DNA from: Hermodice carunculata
Lineage: Eukaryota > Annelida > Polychaeta > Eunicida > Amphinomidae
Reading direction: 5' to 3'
Assembly: GCA_964020975.1 (NCBI GenBank)
Contig: CAXHWN010002465.1
Span: 1,481,501 to 1,545,500, forward strand
Length of the DNA stretch: 64,000 nucleotides
Shown: positions 27,735 to 37,978 of the stretch, one piece after another
Layout of the letters: each line of letters opens with the position of its first letter
How positions within the stretch are numbered: the first letter of the stretch is position 1
Program-made: the position numbers and the translations under genes
Notes under the pieces: model-generated
What the model saw: only the letters and a program-made list of their open reading frames with translations
Database searches by the model: none
What the model was told of the DNA's origin: nothing

Positions 27735-28690
27735 ATATAACAGTCGGTGCATTTATTGGGTCCAGATAAATGATCAGTTTACAAGCTTCCTGTCATTTAA
27801 CCCTACTGAAGATGCAAGAGGTGCATGTTTGTAACACCCACCGACTACATGCTGCTCTAGCGTTTTACTTTAAAACATACCCAGAACTCATTTATGCTGT
27901 AACTTTATCAACAAGTGTCCTTGTTTTCAAGAGGGTATATATTGGGACTGGGGCTGGTTCAATTTCCAAGCTACAAGTGGTCCAATTTGAGTAACGGAGC
28001 AGTAAATTTTATCAGAAGCAATGGGAGTTTAAGACAACTGATGAAATAAAAGTTTTTCTTTAATGACACATATCATGCCACGTTTCATAATTATTGACAT
28101 TTTAAGTTCTGAAAAAATATTTGTGAGCATTTTGTACACTTTTTATCATAATTAAAAGTGCCCTACTCCCTAAATACTGAAATTTACCTTTCCTTTCTTA
28201 TCCGCTTGAAGCTGGACACAGGGTTGTTACTGTCCCACCACCCCCGTTGTATTATGGATCTGTATGCTTTTGCAGTGCATTCTGGGTGCAAAGTGCCGGG
28301 GGTAGACCCCATGTCACGAATGTGCAGCTTTGTAAAAACGTGGATTTTTGTCAAGATAGTGGGTAGAGATTCAAAGTCGGGTCATGAGATGAAGCCCTTC
28401 TAATTTTGACCTGTATCTTTTTGCTTGCATCAGGAAAGTATTCTTGGAGTAGGTGGCAAAATATTCTGCATCACCTTGCTTGTACAAAATTTCATCAAAA
28501 TATATGTACATGACCTGTGGATATTTGGGTCAGCAATGGCTGACACGTCAAAAAAGAAATATATGGATGGATTAACATTTCCATATTATAAGACAGAAAT
28601 ATTACGTTCATGTGGATTTAGATTTGGGGAAAGATGGTATATAACGGTAAGAGATCATAACACATCTTTTGTGCCACTATTTTTTTAATT
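27735..28690 (+). repeat. Local duplication unit, part E, copy 1
   Basis: This aligns with 50865-51850 in the same orientation (shared words include CACTTATATAA.A.TCGGTG, TTTATTGGGTCCA, TTTACAAGCTTCCTG, GGACACAGGGTTGTTACT and GTATTCTTG.AGTAG.TGGCAAAATATT). The copies differ by many substitutions and small indels. It contains the candidate exon at 28535-28645. Confidence 0.75.
28535..28645 (+). CDS. Candidate first coding exon within unit E
   Basis: An ATG opens 37 codons (MADTSKKKYMDGLTFPYYK, then CGFRFGERWYIT) running to a good donor ACG|GTAAGAGA, ending in phase 0. The equivalent place in the second unit copy (about 51705-51830) has lost this frame. I do not recognise the protein. It may be a host exon or part of a transposon. 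The next exon was not found with a matching phase. Confidence 0.4.
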
Positions 28691-28984
28691 TTTTTTTTCC
28701 ACAGGGATTCACATCTATGCCAGCACAAAGCTATACATGGCTGAATTGTGCTACACATACAATTAAAAATTGCTGTTCTGTGTTTAAATAAAAGTTGAAA
28801 ACAGGGCTGTTTCTTTGTATTTACTTTGCAACCAAGATTGAGGTGACCAAAATATCAGTGATCATGATAATATAGCCCACAAAGTAACTGGGTCTATTGA
28901 CAGAAGACAGTGTATATAAGCTGTGGTATATTTTGGTAGCACTGAAATATTGTAATATGTGTCCATATTCTTAAATAGAGAGAG

Positions 28985-29489
28985 CATGTTTATTCCTGTG
29001 GTTTAGGAGTACCTTCAAGTATGGGGACATCATGTTTATAGACTATACTTATCACAGAAAAAGGCAGTTCGCATTGTCAATCACAGTGCATATAATGCAC
29101 ATACTGAGCCAATTTTTAAACATCATAAATTATTGAAATTAGAGTATCTGTATAAACAACAATTACTTAAATTCTGCTACAGGTTAATTAATAACGAACT
29201 CCCATTGTATTTTAACAGTATTCCAGTAAATCCAGTAGCAAATTTACATAGCCATAATACTAGAGGAAAGCATCAGTTTTTTGTGTATAGAGTCGACCAT
29301 AGTTTTGCAAAATCATGCATACGGCATGAATTAATAAGATATTTAAATGAAGTGCCAGATATAATTAAGGAAAAGGTACACACTCATAGTCCTAGAGGTT
29401 TTTCTATGTATACTAAACAATATTTTATAAATTCATATGACATTATTTGTCACATTCCTCATTGCTATGTCTGTAACACACAGGGGTGA
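28985..29489 (+). mobile_element. LINE 3' fragment (end of reverse-transcriptase ORF)
   Basis: From about 29008 the plus strand reads EYLQVWGHHVYRLYLSQKKA, then INNELPLYF, then LHSHNTRGKHQFF, then SFAKSCIRHELIRYLNEVPD. This is the well-known C-terminal tail after the reverse transcriptase of Jockey/CR1-like elements (QKKAIR, NNxLPxYF, HSHNTRxKHxF, SFAKxSIRxxG). Most of the element is missing at its 5' side. The frame is open from 29133 to a stop at 29489. Its insertion lengthens the E-A interval of this unit copy. Confidence 0.8.
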
Positions 29490-29844
29490 TCACGCAAAGC
29501 AACCTGTACAAGATATGTAAATTAATTTCGTTTTTCTATGAGTATTCCTACTTCAGATCTTTTGTTTATATCACAATTGCAGCTAGTCATCTAAGTTTAT
29601 AAGCGTATACTTTTTCTTCAGGTGGCTCGCATGATGACGGTCGACCTATGACCTTAATGCGAGTTTCCCGATCATTATATTTATTTTTTTTTTCAATTGA
29701 ATATATTACTATGTATTATTGTTATCAAATAAAGTATTTGAATTCCTGAATTCCTCAAGTCTCGTGCCATTGTCGTGCGAGTAAAATAATACGAGATCAG
29801 AAACCATGGACACATCCAGTTTCGTTATTTTGGGTGTTGATTTC

Positions 29845-29850
<6 letters not shown>
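29490..29850. other. Probable LINE 3' untranslated end and spacer
   Basis: After the LINE stop codon the sequence runs with no other gene to a (TC)n tract at 29851-29923. The AATAAAG near 29727 could be the LINE's 3' signal. Confidence 0.4.

Positions 29851-29923
<73 letters not shown>
29851..29923. repeat. (TC)n microsatellite
   Basis: About 70 bp of TC units. The same tract stands in the same place before part A of the other unit copy (55219-55326). Confidence 0.95.
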
Positions 29924-29926
<3 letters not shown>

Positions 29927-29989
29927 CAGATTTTTTTCTCTTTTTTTTCTTTTCTTCTTTTTGTGTGTTTTTTTTGCTTGTTTGTTTGT

Positions 29990-30179
29990 TTAGCCAGGAT
30001 GATAGGCTTGGCAATTGAAGAATATTGTATTTCAAGAATTGCCTTTACCGGAGGTATGATGTGTGGCTGTGGAATGAAAGAATATGTCATAATGAGAAGT
30101 AATTTAGAACTGCTGCCAGTAGAATTTGGTGCAATCCCGCAGATAGCTCTCCACGAGACGTTATATTATCACACACAGC
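29990..30179 (+). repeat. Local duplication unit, part A, copy 1 (left flank of the P-like element)
   Basis: This aligns with 55362-55549 at roughly 85 percent by eye, both beginning after an acceptor-like CCAG with GATGATAGG.TTGGCAATTGAAG. A frame of about 50 codons (MIGLAIEEYC, then MKEYVIMR, then PVEFGAI) is open in both copies, so it may be an exon. The last 8 bases (30172-30179, CACACAGC) are the left candidate target duplication of the inserted element. Confidence 0.7.
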
Positions 30180-30227
30180 CACAGGCGAAAATGAACATTT
30201 GCGAGTGGCCGTCAACGCTGTGGGGTT
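30180..30227 (+). repeat. Left terminal inverted repeat
   Basis: Forty-eight bases identical to the reverse complement of 48014-48061. The next base differs at the two ends because 1067 bp of other sequence follow on this side. Confidence 0.9.
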
Positions 30228-31294
30228 TTCATGATATCCGCGTGTACACAAGAAAAAGTGGACATGACATGTGGCCATTGAATATGTAGGTCTTGGACCA
30301 GTAACCTAGGCCTAATGCATTTACATGTTAAAATAGCGACATTCGCTGGCTTATTTCTCCTATTTGAAACGTAAAACTGCAACTTCCTCGGCATTCTGCT
30401 TCAAGTTTATACCGGTAGCAGCAAGTTAAAACCAAGAAAGTGGGGGGTCATGTGATTAGATTTTTTTTTACAGGTGCATTTGTGTACCTTACCTCCATGA
30501 TTGACCGTTCCGCGCCAAATATGTCTCCAAAAATACACAAAGTTATCACATGATTTAAAATATTTATAGAGTAGCAGTGCCTTTCTAAAACTCACAGTTG
30601 ATAAGTATTTTCCTATCCAAAATGATGATGGGACTTAATTTGGGATGCTCTTCTCCTGTGATATTAACATCCAATAGACACAGCAACAGTATTCAGTACT
30701 CGATCAAAAGCTGTGGATCAGTTGACCCGACCTTGAGCGGTTACTGGTCCAAGACCTGTAACATGGGTGTTAGTACCCAAAATGTTTGCAAACTTGCCTG
30801 TCCATTAATGATGATGTTATGTCCATCTTGGATGATGTTCATACAGAGTTGCTGCCATGAATTGAACATATTTGCTGTTGTTTTTTCTCCAAATGGAAAA
30901 CTTCCAATCAGCAACGACAGAAGAAAGCGTCTTGTGTACACGCGGTAGTGCCTGAATAGACCCGAAAGGTGGGTGAGTCGGTGTAAAAGCGGTTGTATCG
31001 GAAGGGTTTTTTTCCCCTGTACCTGTAGCGGAATTAGTCAGCAAAAAGTCAATGGTGGGAGATCGTTGGCGAGAAAAGTGTTGCTGAGTGTCAGGGGCTT
31101 GTTTCAGTGGGTAAAGTGCAAGTTTCAACAAGAAAATCAGGTTCATTTGACGGAATAAGTGATAAGGAACACATGCATGCATGATTTGATCATAACAACA
31201 GCAGTATATGGATTTTATTGATGCATCATCACAGTGACCCCAAGCGAAACTGACGCTGCTGCAATTAGAGTTCTCGGCCCTGTGGATGATAACC
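30228..31294 (-). repeat. Extra 1067-bp segment in the left arm: diverged relative of the right subterminal region
   Basis: At the right end the 48-bp and 376-bp repeats are only 4 bases apart. At the left end this segment separates them. Its minus strand holds a decayed copy of exon 2 of the helicase gene: TAFTPTHPPFGSI here against TRYTPSYPLFCHV, and KYVQFMAATLYEHH against RNVEFIAATLYGHY. An in-frame stop follows at the place matching the intact exon. A further minus-strand exon-like piece with donor GAG|GTAAGG is near 30492, and a relative of it is at 3.15 kb. It seems to be the end of a related, older element nested in the left arm. Confidence 0.55.
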
Positions 31295-31670
31295 CACAGG
31301 GAGACTGTAAAATTGTGTTCGGCCTTCACTCTGGCCCCTATAGATAAATGACAAGGGACACAACTATGGCGACCCTGGCTTTCCGAATCTGTACTCGTCT
31401 GTTGAAAGGTGCCTAATAAAGTCCAAATATCCCATATAATGTGGCATACCATACGTCTCTGTGTTCCTTGTTACTTATTCTCTTAGATACTCCTAACTTG
31501 CAGCTTCCTACCTCCTGTTTTACACACGTAACTGCATTCCGAAAACCAAAAATACGATTTCCTTCAACCTCCTCGACGGGCGGCACTTCCGATTACAGTC
31601 ATGTATTGGGTGAAAATGTGAAACCCGCTGCAACGAGATACACGCCGTCTTACCCGCTATTCTGCCACGT
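31295..31670 (+). repeat. 376-bp subterminal inverted repeat, left copy
   Basis: Every base matches the reverse complement of 47634-48009 (376 of 376, checked by eye block by block). It contains a start codon with 61 bases of exon 1, a short intron and the first 184 bases of exon 2, so the same gene start is present at both ends. Position p on the left pairs with 79304-p on the right. Confidence 0.95.
31348..31408 (+). CDS. P-like transposase gene, exon 1 (in inverted repeat)
   Basis: An ATG opens 20 codons (MTRDTTMATLAFRICTRLLK) plus one base before an AAAG|GTGCCT donor. The acceptor TTCTCTTAG at 31486 supplies the two bases that complete the codon, and the frame then stays open. The intron would be only 78 bp. 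The exact same exon exists on the minus strand at 47956-47896 for the helicase gene. The ATG lies just after TATAGATAA, and about 50 bases of repeat precede it, which must hold any common promoter. This start is a prediction from phase agreement alone. Confidence 0.5.
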
Positions 31671-31759
31671 AAATCGAAGCCAACGGATGCACTACCAGTC
31701 CGGCATCACATCATCGCATTTCCAAATAAAATGGATGGAAAACAGAGCGCTGTTGTGTG
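31487..31759 (+). CDS. P-like transposase gene, exon 2
   Basis: This 273-base exon is open from the acceptor CTCTTAG to the donor TGTG|GTAAGG and ends in phase 1. The first 184 bases (TPNLQLPTSCFTHV through PSYPLFCHV) lie in the inverted repeat and are shared with the helicase gene. The remaining 89 bases are specific to this side (NRSQRMHYQSGITS, then KWMENRALLC). No known domain is recognised. The segment is basic and Ser/Thr/Pro-rich. The next exon at 32166 begins in the matching phase. Confidence 0.55.
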
Positions 31760-31971
31760 GTAAGGATAGTGTCCATCTTACCTGAAAACATTTATATTAA
31801 AATAATGATTGCAATGTGTACAAAGCCCTAATAAATGTCATAAATTTTTAGGCTTTATAACATTATGGAAACCACTTCAACATGCATTCTGGGACATACA
31901 CATATTCATTAATTCATAAAGCTGAGTTATCAAATATGTGAAATTGGTTAGGCCAAAGTTAGGGAGCGACC

Positions 31972-32071
<100 letters not shown>

Positions 32072-32165
32072 TATATGTGGTTCTGAAATCTAAGGGAATA
32101 ATCTAATCCCACAAGTTTATGTAAAAAAAATATTGGGACTCTCAAGATGTGTTTATCTCTGTCAG

Positions 32166-32300
32166 ATGATCAGTATGATTGCACCAATAAAAAAACATTC
32201 CTAGTGCCGCTGTGTACAAATAATGTGGGTGCACACAATGCAAATATAAAAAATCTGACGCAACACATGCACTGTGGCCAACCCCATCCCATTTTCAAAC
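32166..32300 (+). CDS. P-like transposase gene, exon 3 (putative zinc-binding segment)
   Basis: After the acceptor CTCTGTCAG, 135 bases encode DQYDCTNKKTFLVPLC, then NNVGAHNANIKNLTQHMHCG, then PHPIFK. Two Cys are followed by His and an HxHC group. This could bind a metal and might stand where P elements and THAP9 carry the THAP finger, but the spacing does not fit a standard THAP domain. The donor AAAC|GTTTGC is weak. Both ends are in phase with exons 2 and 4, which is the main support. Confidence 0.45.
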
Positions 32301-32390
32301 GTTTGCTCCCTTATGGCACATGACTTTTTATGCACTTTCCATTGTCATAGGTCTAATTATTTTTTCACTTTGTTTCTGTCATTATAACAG

Positions 32391-32485
32391 TATGTAAAGA
32401 AGAGAGTAGTGGTGAACCTATACACCAGTACATCACACCCACTGATGGCATGTATGAACATCCAAAGTTGTTATTTCCCTACGCT
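32391..32485 (+). CDS. P-like transposase gene, exon 4 (3' border uncertain)
   Basis: The acceptor TTATAACAG is followed by about 31 open codons (CKEESSGEPIHQY, then DGMYEHPKLLFPYA) before a stop. The phase matches exon 3. The candidate donors GCT|GTAACC and ACC|GTATAA do not match the phase of exon 5, so either a weaker internal donor is used or a small exon is missing. Confidence 0.4.
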
Positions 32486-32818
32486 GTAACCGTATAAATT
32501 TCAATTCGTTTTGTTCTAAGCTGTTTGTCAATATTATATTTTATCAATTTATGCATGTTGTATTTTATATGCACTTGTTGTCTCAAATAAAGTTAAATCA
32601 GGATAAAATGAAGAATAACATAAAAAGTATTAGAACCTCCTGCACTACAATTGGGTACTTTAACACCTCAATAGGTTGTTACATTGAACAAATAATTTAT
32701 GGCAAATATAAACACTATTTTAATGCATCATATTTAAAAAGCTAATTCAACGTGGTCATACACATTCATTCCTATTTATGTCTACATGTATTGATGCCAA
32801 TTTATGAAATATTAATAG

Positions 32819-32964
32819 GTTGAGGGAACATGTTGTCCTGGAAGATGATGGGATATGTACCTCAGACTCCTTATGGGAGCGCTATACAACATTTTGTCGT
32901 GATAGTGGGAACCCATCTCTGGCAAGATCGGCTTTCCAACTCCTGGTACCTAGTATTTTTCCAG
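32819..32964 (+). CDS. P-like transposase gene, exon 5 (winged-helix-like segment)
   Basis: Between the acceptor ATTAATAG and a strong donor CCAG|GTAAGG lie 48 open codons: LREHVVLEDDGICTS, then LWERYTTFC, then ARSAFQLLVPSIFPG. The pattern LWxxYxxFC followed by a helix and a IFPG end resembles DNA-binding winged helices of the RFX or primase-associated kind. That reading is by pattern only. It joins in exact phase to the large exon at 34907, giving PGHCTSRTEVHGQVVRVYKG across the border. It may bind element DNA in place of, or next to, a THAP finger. Confidence 0.6.
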
Positions 32965-33663
32965 GTAAGGTTATGAAAAAAACATTATTATTGTGAATAA
33001 GTATGAATAAAATTATATATGTATATGTAGCGGTACTTAAAGAAAAAAAATGATATTTATGTTTACCCTCGTGCTAATTGATAAGCTTAAATTGGGTTAA
33101 AAGCAGAGATAAGGCTTGCACTGACACTGTCCTATTTCCGGTCTTAAAAGAAGACATACCTACGTACGTACGTGTGTATATACATAATATAAACATTAGT
33201 AGTGGGAAATTGGTGCATGCCTGAAAAACTGGTTCGATGCATTTATTATTTTACCCTTGCCCTCCTGCATTACCCATTTATTCAAAGTCGTATGAATTGA
33301 TATATTGATCCCAGACTGAATTTGATCAGGGAAAAAAACTAAGCACCAACATGCCCAGACTGCATGCGCATTTACTCTTGACAGCTTTCCTTGGAGTGCC
33401 CCCCGATGCTAGGTCCATTCAGAGCAGGCCCCATTTTTTAATATATGACTCAATGTCAAATGGGGAGACGGAGCGCCTATTTCAGTTTTCCTTTTTGGCT
33501 TATTTGATTACCCATTATTAATTACTTATGGGTTTACAACATTTACCTGTGATACGTCATTAAATAAAAAGTTATGTGTTATTCTTTAACAATGATGTTT
33601 AATTAATGTGTGATGTATGAAAATGGTCTTCATGTGTGATGGGGTTGGGGTGTTTAACTCCCC

Positions 33664-33769
33664 CTTATTCTTATTATTATTAACATAATAATAACAATAC
33701 TACTACTACTACTAATAATAATAATAAAAATCATAATAATAATAATAATAATAATAATTATAATAATTA

Positions 33770-33845
<76 letters not shown>

Positions 33846-33900
33846 AATAATAATAATTAGTAGTAGTAGTAGTAGTAATAGTAGTAGTAGTTCGTATCTG
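33664..33900. repeat. (TTA)n/(TAG)n microsatellite block
   Basis: Runs of ACT, AAT, TTA and TAG triplets in an intron of the transposase gene. The poly-Asn and poly-Tyr frames over it are artefacts. Confidence 0.95.
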
Positions 33901-34318
33901 TATTGACGTATGGCAACTTACAATCCACAACTAGATGACTGGATGGATGCTGAACAGGTCTATTCCTGAGAGTGAGACGGGGGTAATAAAAGGTGCACTT
34001 ATCATACAAAATGAGGTGTGTGTGTGTCACAAAAAAGGTCAGAATATGCAACAATCAAATAAATCATTTATAACCAATCTTCCAATGTTTGGGGGGGGGG
34101 GGGAACTCCGACCCCGGTGCCAGGACAGTTTTTTTCACATTACCATATGCAAGATTGTGAAAAATATATGTCTGGCTTTTTCGCAATATTCATTTATAGT
34201 TTTATATGTACATATTGGCAAGTTACATTACATCACAACATGAATGTATGCATGATCTAAAGTTGTTTTACCTGAGAGGTGCCAAAAAAACCCCAAAAAT
34301 AAATAAATAAAATAAAAT

Positions 34319-34322
<4 letters not shown>

Positions 34323-34371
<49 letters not shown>
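34323..34371. repeat. (CA)n microsatellite, followed by C- and G-runs
   Basis: About 48 bp of CA units. A C-run at 34520 and a G-run at 34572-34584 follow in the same intron. Confidence 0.95.
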
Positions 34372-34373
<2 letters not shown>

Positions 34374-34906
34374 TTATCGCAGACAGTGGGGAGTCAAATA
34401 ATCTCTAGGCCTGGATACTGGCTAATGTTTCCTGTAGTGAAAAATTAAAGTGGCAAAAAAAACCCACTGACCATGGTCATCCATATATTTAACAACACCC
34501 GACCACACACCTACACCAACCCCCCCCCCCCCAATACTTATTTGGAGGCAATATAAGGGGGTGGTTAAATGGGGGGGGGGGGGGCGGGTGTTCTTCTTAC
34601 CTGACGAATATAACAAGTACTTTCACAATTCAGGCTGAAACTGTATTTTCACTATTCATGGGAGAAAATCCAACTTGCACATGATGAAAAAAAATGAAAT
34701 TGACAGTTCATGATGTTGGAAAGATGATTAATGTTTTACTGCAAATAATTCGTTCAATATTCACGAATCTTCATTCCAATTGTACGAATTTTATAAAAGT
34801 AAATTTTGAGTCACCAAAATACCCTCCCCCTCCTGAATATGCAATCCTAAAATGTTTTGGCATTTTTGGATCATGCAAATTGACATTATTAAAATATATG
34901 TTTCAG

Positions 34907-36959
34907 GACATTGTACAAGCCGAACAGAAGTACATGGCCAAGTAGTAAGGGTCTATAAAGGCATGACATACAGAAACAAGCCTATAAATACGCCTACTGA
35001 AAGAAAAGACCTCGACCAGCTCTTAAAAGACGTTGATGAAAACTGGGAAGTTGCACAAAAGAATGGCGTTTATAACTTACGATTCAATACTGGCATCTTC
35101 GTAAATGGCTTTCCTGTTGTCAAAACACTTGCCATTTTATTGACAGGAAATATGAGCTTGTCTGTGGGATCCAGCGGAGTGTCACTCTCCTACTTAGGTA
35201 TCCCTGAAAATATATGGGAAAGTACAGTGACGCTTAAGTCCATACTCACTGTTATAGAAAAGGCAAAAGTTTGCGAGGGAAAATATGCAACAAAAACCAC
35301 ACCAGGATATGAAAGATGGATTGATGAAAACAATGAAGAATCAGTACGGAAACGATCTTCAAAATGCTGTGTGTTATTGCCAATGTTTACCAAAATGTGT
35401 ATGTGTAGATTCTGTCACCATATTAGAGTGAAGCATACGTCATTGGAGACAGACAAACATCGCAAAGAAATATCTTATTTAAGTTATGAAACAATTCAGG
35501 AAGATCAAGATAATTCAGATCATGAAAAGGAAGATGACTTGCCTTGTGATGATATGATGTTCAAACACTTATTTCCAAATGCTAGTGAGGAGATGATGCA
35601 TATTTTACAGTGCCAATCAACATGCTGCAAGGGTGATGTGGCGGGGATAGATACCAGGGGAAGACGATGGCACAAATCAGTGCTGTCACTTGCACTTAGC
35701 ATATGGATAGCCAGCCCTGCGGCTTATCGCATCCTGAAGTCCAGGCTGCATTTTCCGTCGGAAAGTCTTCTGCAGAAATACAAAAATGGGTTAGACAAAG
35801 AGCCAGGAATAAATTTCGACATGTTAACATGGATGACCAAAGAAACTGAAACGCATCAAGGGCACAAAGAAGGTGGATTAGTTTTTGACGAGATGCACAT
35901 TCAATCAGGCCTACAATTACAGGCAAGCAATGATGGTGCTCTGGATTTCTTTGGATTTGTGGATGAGGAAGCTTCTTCATACCATAGGCTTTTGAGGAAA
36001 AAAAACGAAATCAAGCTTGCTACAACTGTTCTACAGTTTATATATGTTGGCTTGGATGGGTTTAGATTTCCCTTCTGTTATTTTTTAACAGATGGGTTTG
36101 TATGCAGTCAGCTTGTCACCACAGTCTGGGAAATAATAAATGTAATGAGCACATACGGATTTAACATAACATTTATCAGTGTTGACGGAGCGAGTACAAA
36201 TAGAGCTTTCTATAATAACATATGTACTGATATGTCAAAGGCCATAGCTCGCAATATATGTTCTCTGGAAGACCAATGTATATGTCTAATTATGGACTTT
36301 TCCCATGTTATTAAACGTTTGAGAAATTGTATTTATGCGTCTGGTTTGGAATCGACCTGCCCTCGTTGTCTTCAAACTGCATCTGGCAATATAGTTTGGA
36401 CAATCTTCTACGACGCGTACATTTGGGACAAAACACACAACCCAGTACGCATACATAGGCGCCTTACAGATGAACATTTCAACTTGGATTCTGCCTTAAA
36501 AATGCGAAACCACCTTGCAGAAAACGTATTGAATACAGAAATGTTGAATTTACTACGCTCCTATCAGTCATCCCTTCAAAATCCAGATGCCCTCAATGCT
36601 GCAATAGAATTAGTACAGGCTACATCCACAATTATTTCCATCTTCAGAACAACAGTCCCAATCAAGGACACAGCTGATGAGAGGATACAAAAACTAAAAA
36701 CAGCCTATGGATACTTTTTAACATGGAACACCTTCATCACTTCAAACAATTTACATGCACAGAGATGTTTTATCACCAAGGAGACCATGACCGATATAGG
36801 CTACTTGGTCAATGGATTTATTAGTCTCTGCGAAATATACTGCGGCAAAACCCATATAATTCCGGCTAGAGTTAACTCTGATGTAGTGGAGAACCATTTC
36901 TGCCAACAACGAGCACTATTTCACGGAGCAAACGTCAACCCCAATGCTTTGCAATACAG
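34907..36959 (+). CDS. P-like transposase gene, main catalytic exon
   Basis: This exon encodes 683 full codons between the acceptor TATGTTTCAG and the donor ACAG|GTAATT. The fold is that of P-element/THAP9 transposases: an RNase-H-like core with GTP-binding-type insertion. Three acidic candidates for the catalytic triad are visible in order: Asp in LVFDEMHI (35887-35889), Asp in SVDGASTN (36184-36186) and Glu in DVVENHFCQQR (36889-36891). MDFSHVIKRLRN, near 36294, matches the DxxHxxKxxRN motif of the family. The end HGANVNPNALQYR matches the usual closing segment. An acidic, Cys-containing region (CCVLLPMF, MCMCRFCHH) lies near 35.36-35.43 kb. The exon has no stop or frameshift and looks functional. 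The protein would cut and join element ends in the nucleus. Confidence 0.88.
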
Positions 36960-37315
36960 GTAATTTAATAGATAATTTTATGATATGTGCTGTATAATTA
37001 ATCTGACATTAAAACCCTCAGGAATGCTAGTGTCGGAGTCAGTGCACAATAATTTTACTTATTCCAAACATTTCCACTTTCATTTGAAACACTTATATTA
37101 TTTGAATGTATAAAACAATATCTAAATTGTAATACTGTTTACACCTTAAATAAAATCAGGATTTATCATACCCCTCTTTACATAATATACAATTTTACTT
37201 ATTCTTTTCTTTTAGGTGGGTGGGTGAATTGAAATGTTAAAAAAGATATGCCGTCATATAAGGTACGCTGCAAATTTTAATAAAAAATATAACATACAGC
37301 TCGTGTATATGCAAA

Positions 37316-37357
<42 letters not shown>
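37316..37357. repeat. (CT)n microsatellite
   Basis: About 40 bp of CT units in the last intron of the transposase gene. Confidence 0.9.
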
Positions 37358-37452
37358 GCCTCATCAACACAAATCCTCAAAAGTTGTCTAAGTTGCAGAA
37401 ATATATATATATATAATTTATATTCATTAACGTTCTTACTGATAATTTTCAG

Positions 37453-37612
37453 GAATGGCCTCGTATCTACCATTTTAACCCAATCGACAATATCCAAAAA
37501 GGGAAATGTTGGAAAATCAGCAGCAGCAACTCCATACCCAGTGCATCTAAAAAAACTTGCGTGTAAACGAAGTAAGTACATTTACATATCCATGCAAACA
37601 CCTATACCATAA
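37453..37612 (+). CDS. P-like transposase gene, C-terminal exon
   Basis: The acceptor AATTTTCAG begins a frame in exact phase with the catalytic exon (QYR joins to NGLVSTILTQSTISKKGN, then AAATPYPVHLKKLACKR). This continues the conserved C-terminal side of the family. The frame either stops at 37610-37612 or leaves through a perfect donor GTAAGTAC at 37572. In the second case a further small exon would be needed in the next few hundred bases. Confidence 0.65.
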
Positions 37613-37978
37613 CAACACCAATACAGTAGTGCCTGCTATTTAAGATGAGTCTCACGTTTATAATATAACAGGCTCGTTATCAATTGCGCAAAAGGACGAA
37701 ATTGGTTCCCGTGCTCATTCAAAGAAAGTTAATATGTCACTGTTTTGAATTGCAAATACTTCTGTGCATATTGCATTGCAAAACATACGAAAAGGTGATA
37801 ATGTTGTGAAAATATATTGTGTGCATTCTAAAATAATGCAAACAAATTGAATTTTCAGTTTGAAGTTTTGTCAATGTGATTATTTCTGGTGCATATAGTG
37901 GTATTGAAGTGCAACGGAACGATGTTAGAAGTCATTTAGTTCCGTAGTTTGTGCTCTGTCAAATTCAAGGTTACCTTT
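37613..37978. other. Gap between the two convergent genes
   Basis: About 370 bases separate the two 3' ends. No third frame is seen. Polyadenylation signals for both genes should lie here or just beyond, but no clean AATAAA pair was found. Confidence 0.4.

Noticed and set aside
30817-31452. A 211-codon minus-strand frame as an intact gene
   Set aside because: It runs across the border of the nested segment and the antisense of the 376-bp repeat. Only the exon 2-like part is homologous to real coding sequence, and that part is decayed.
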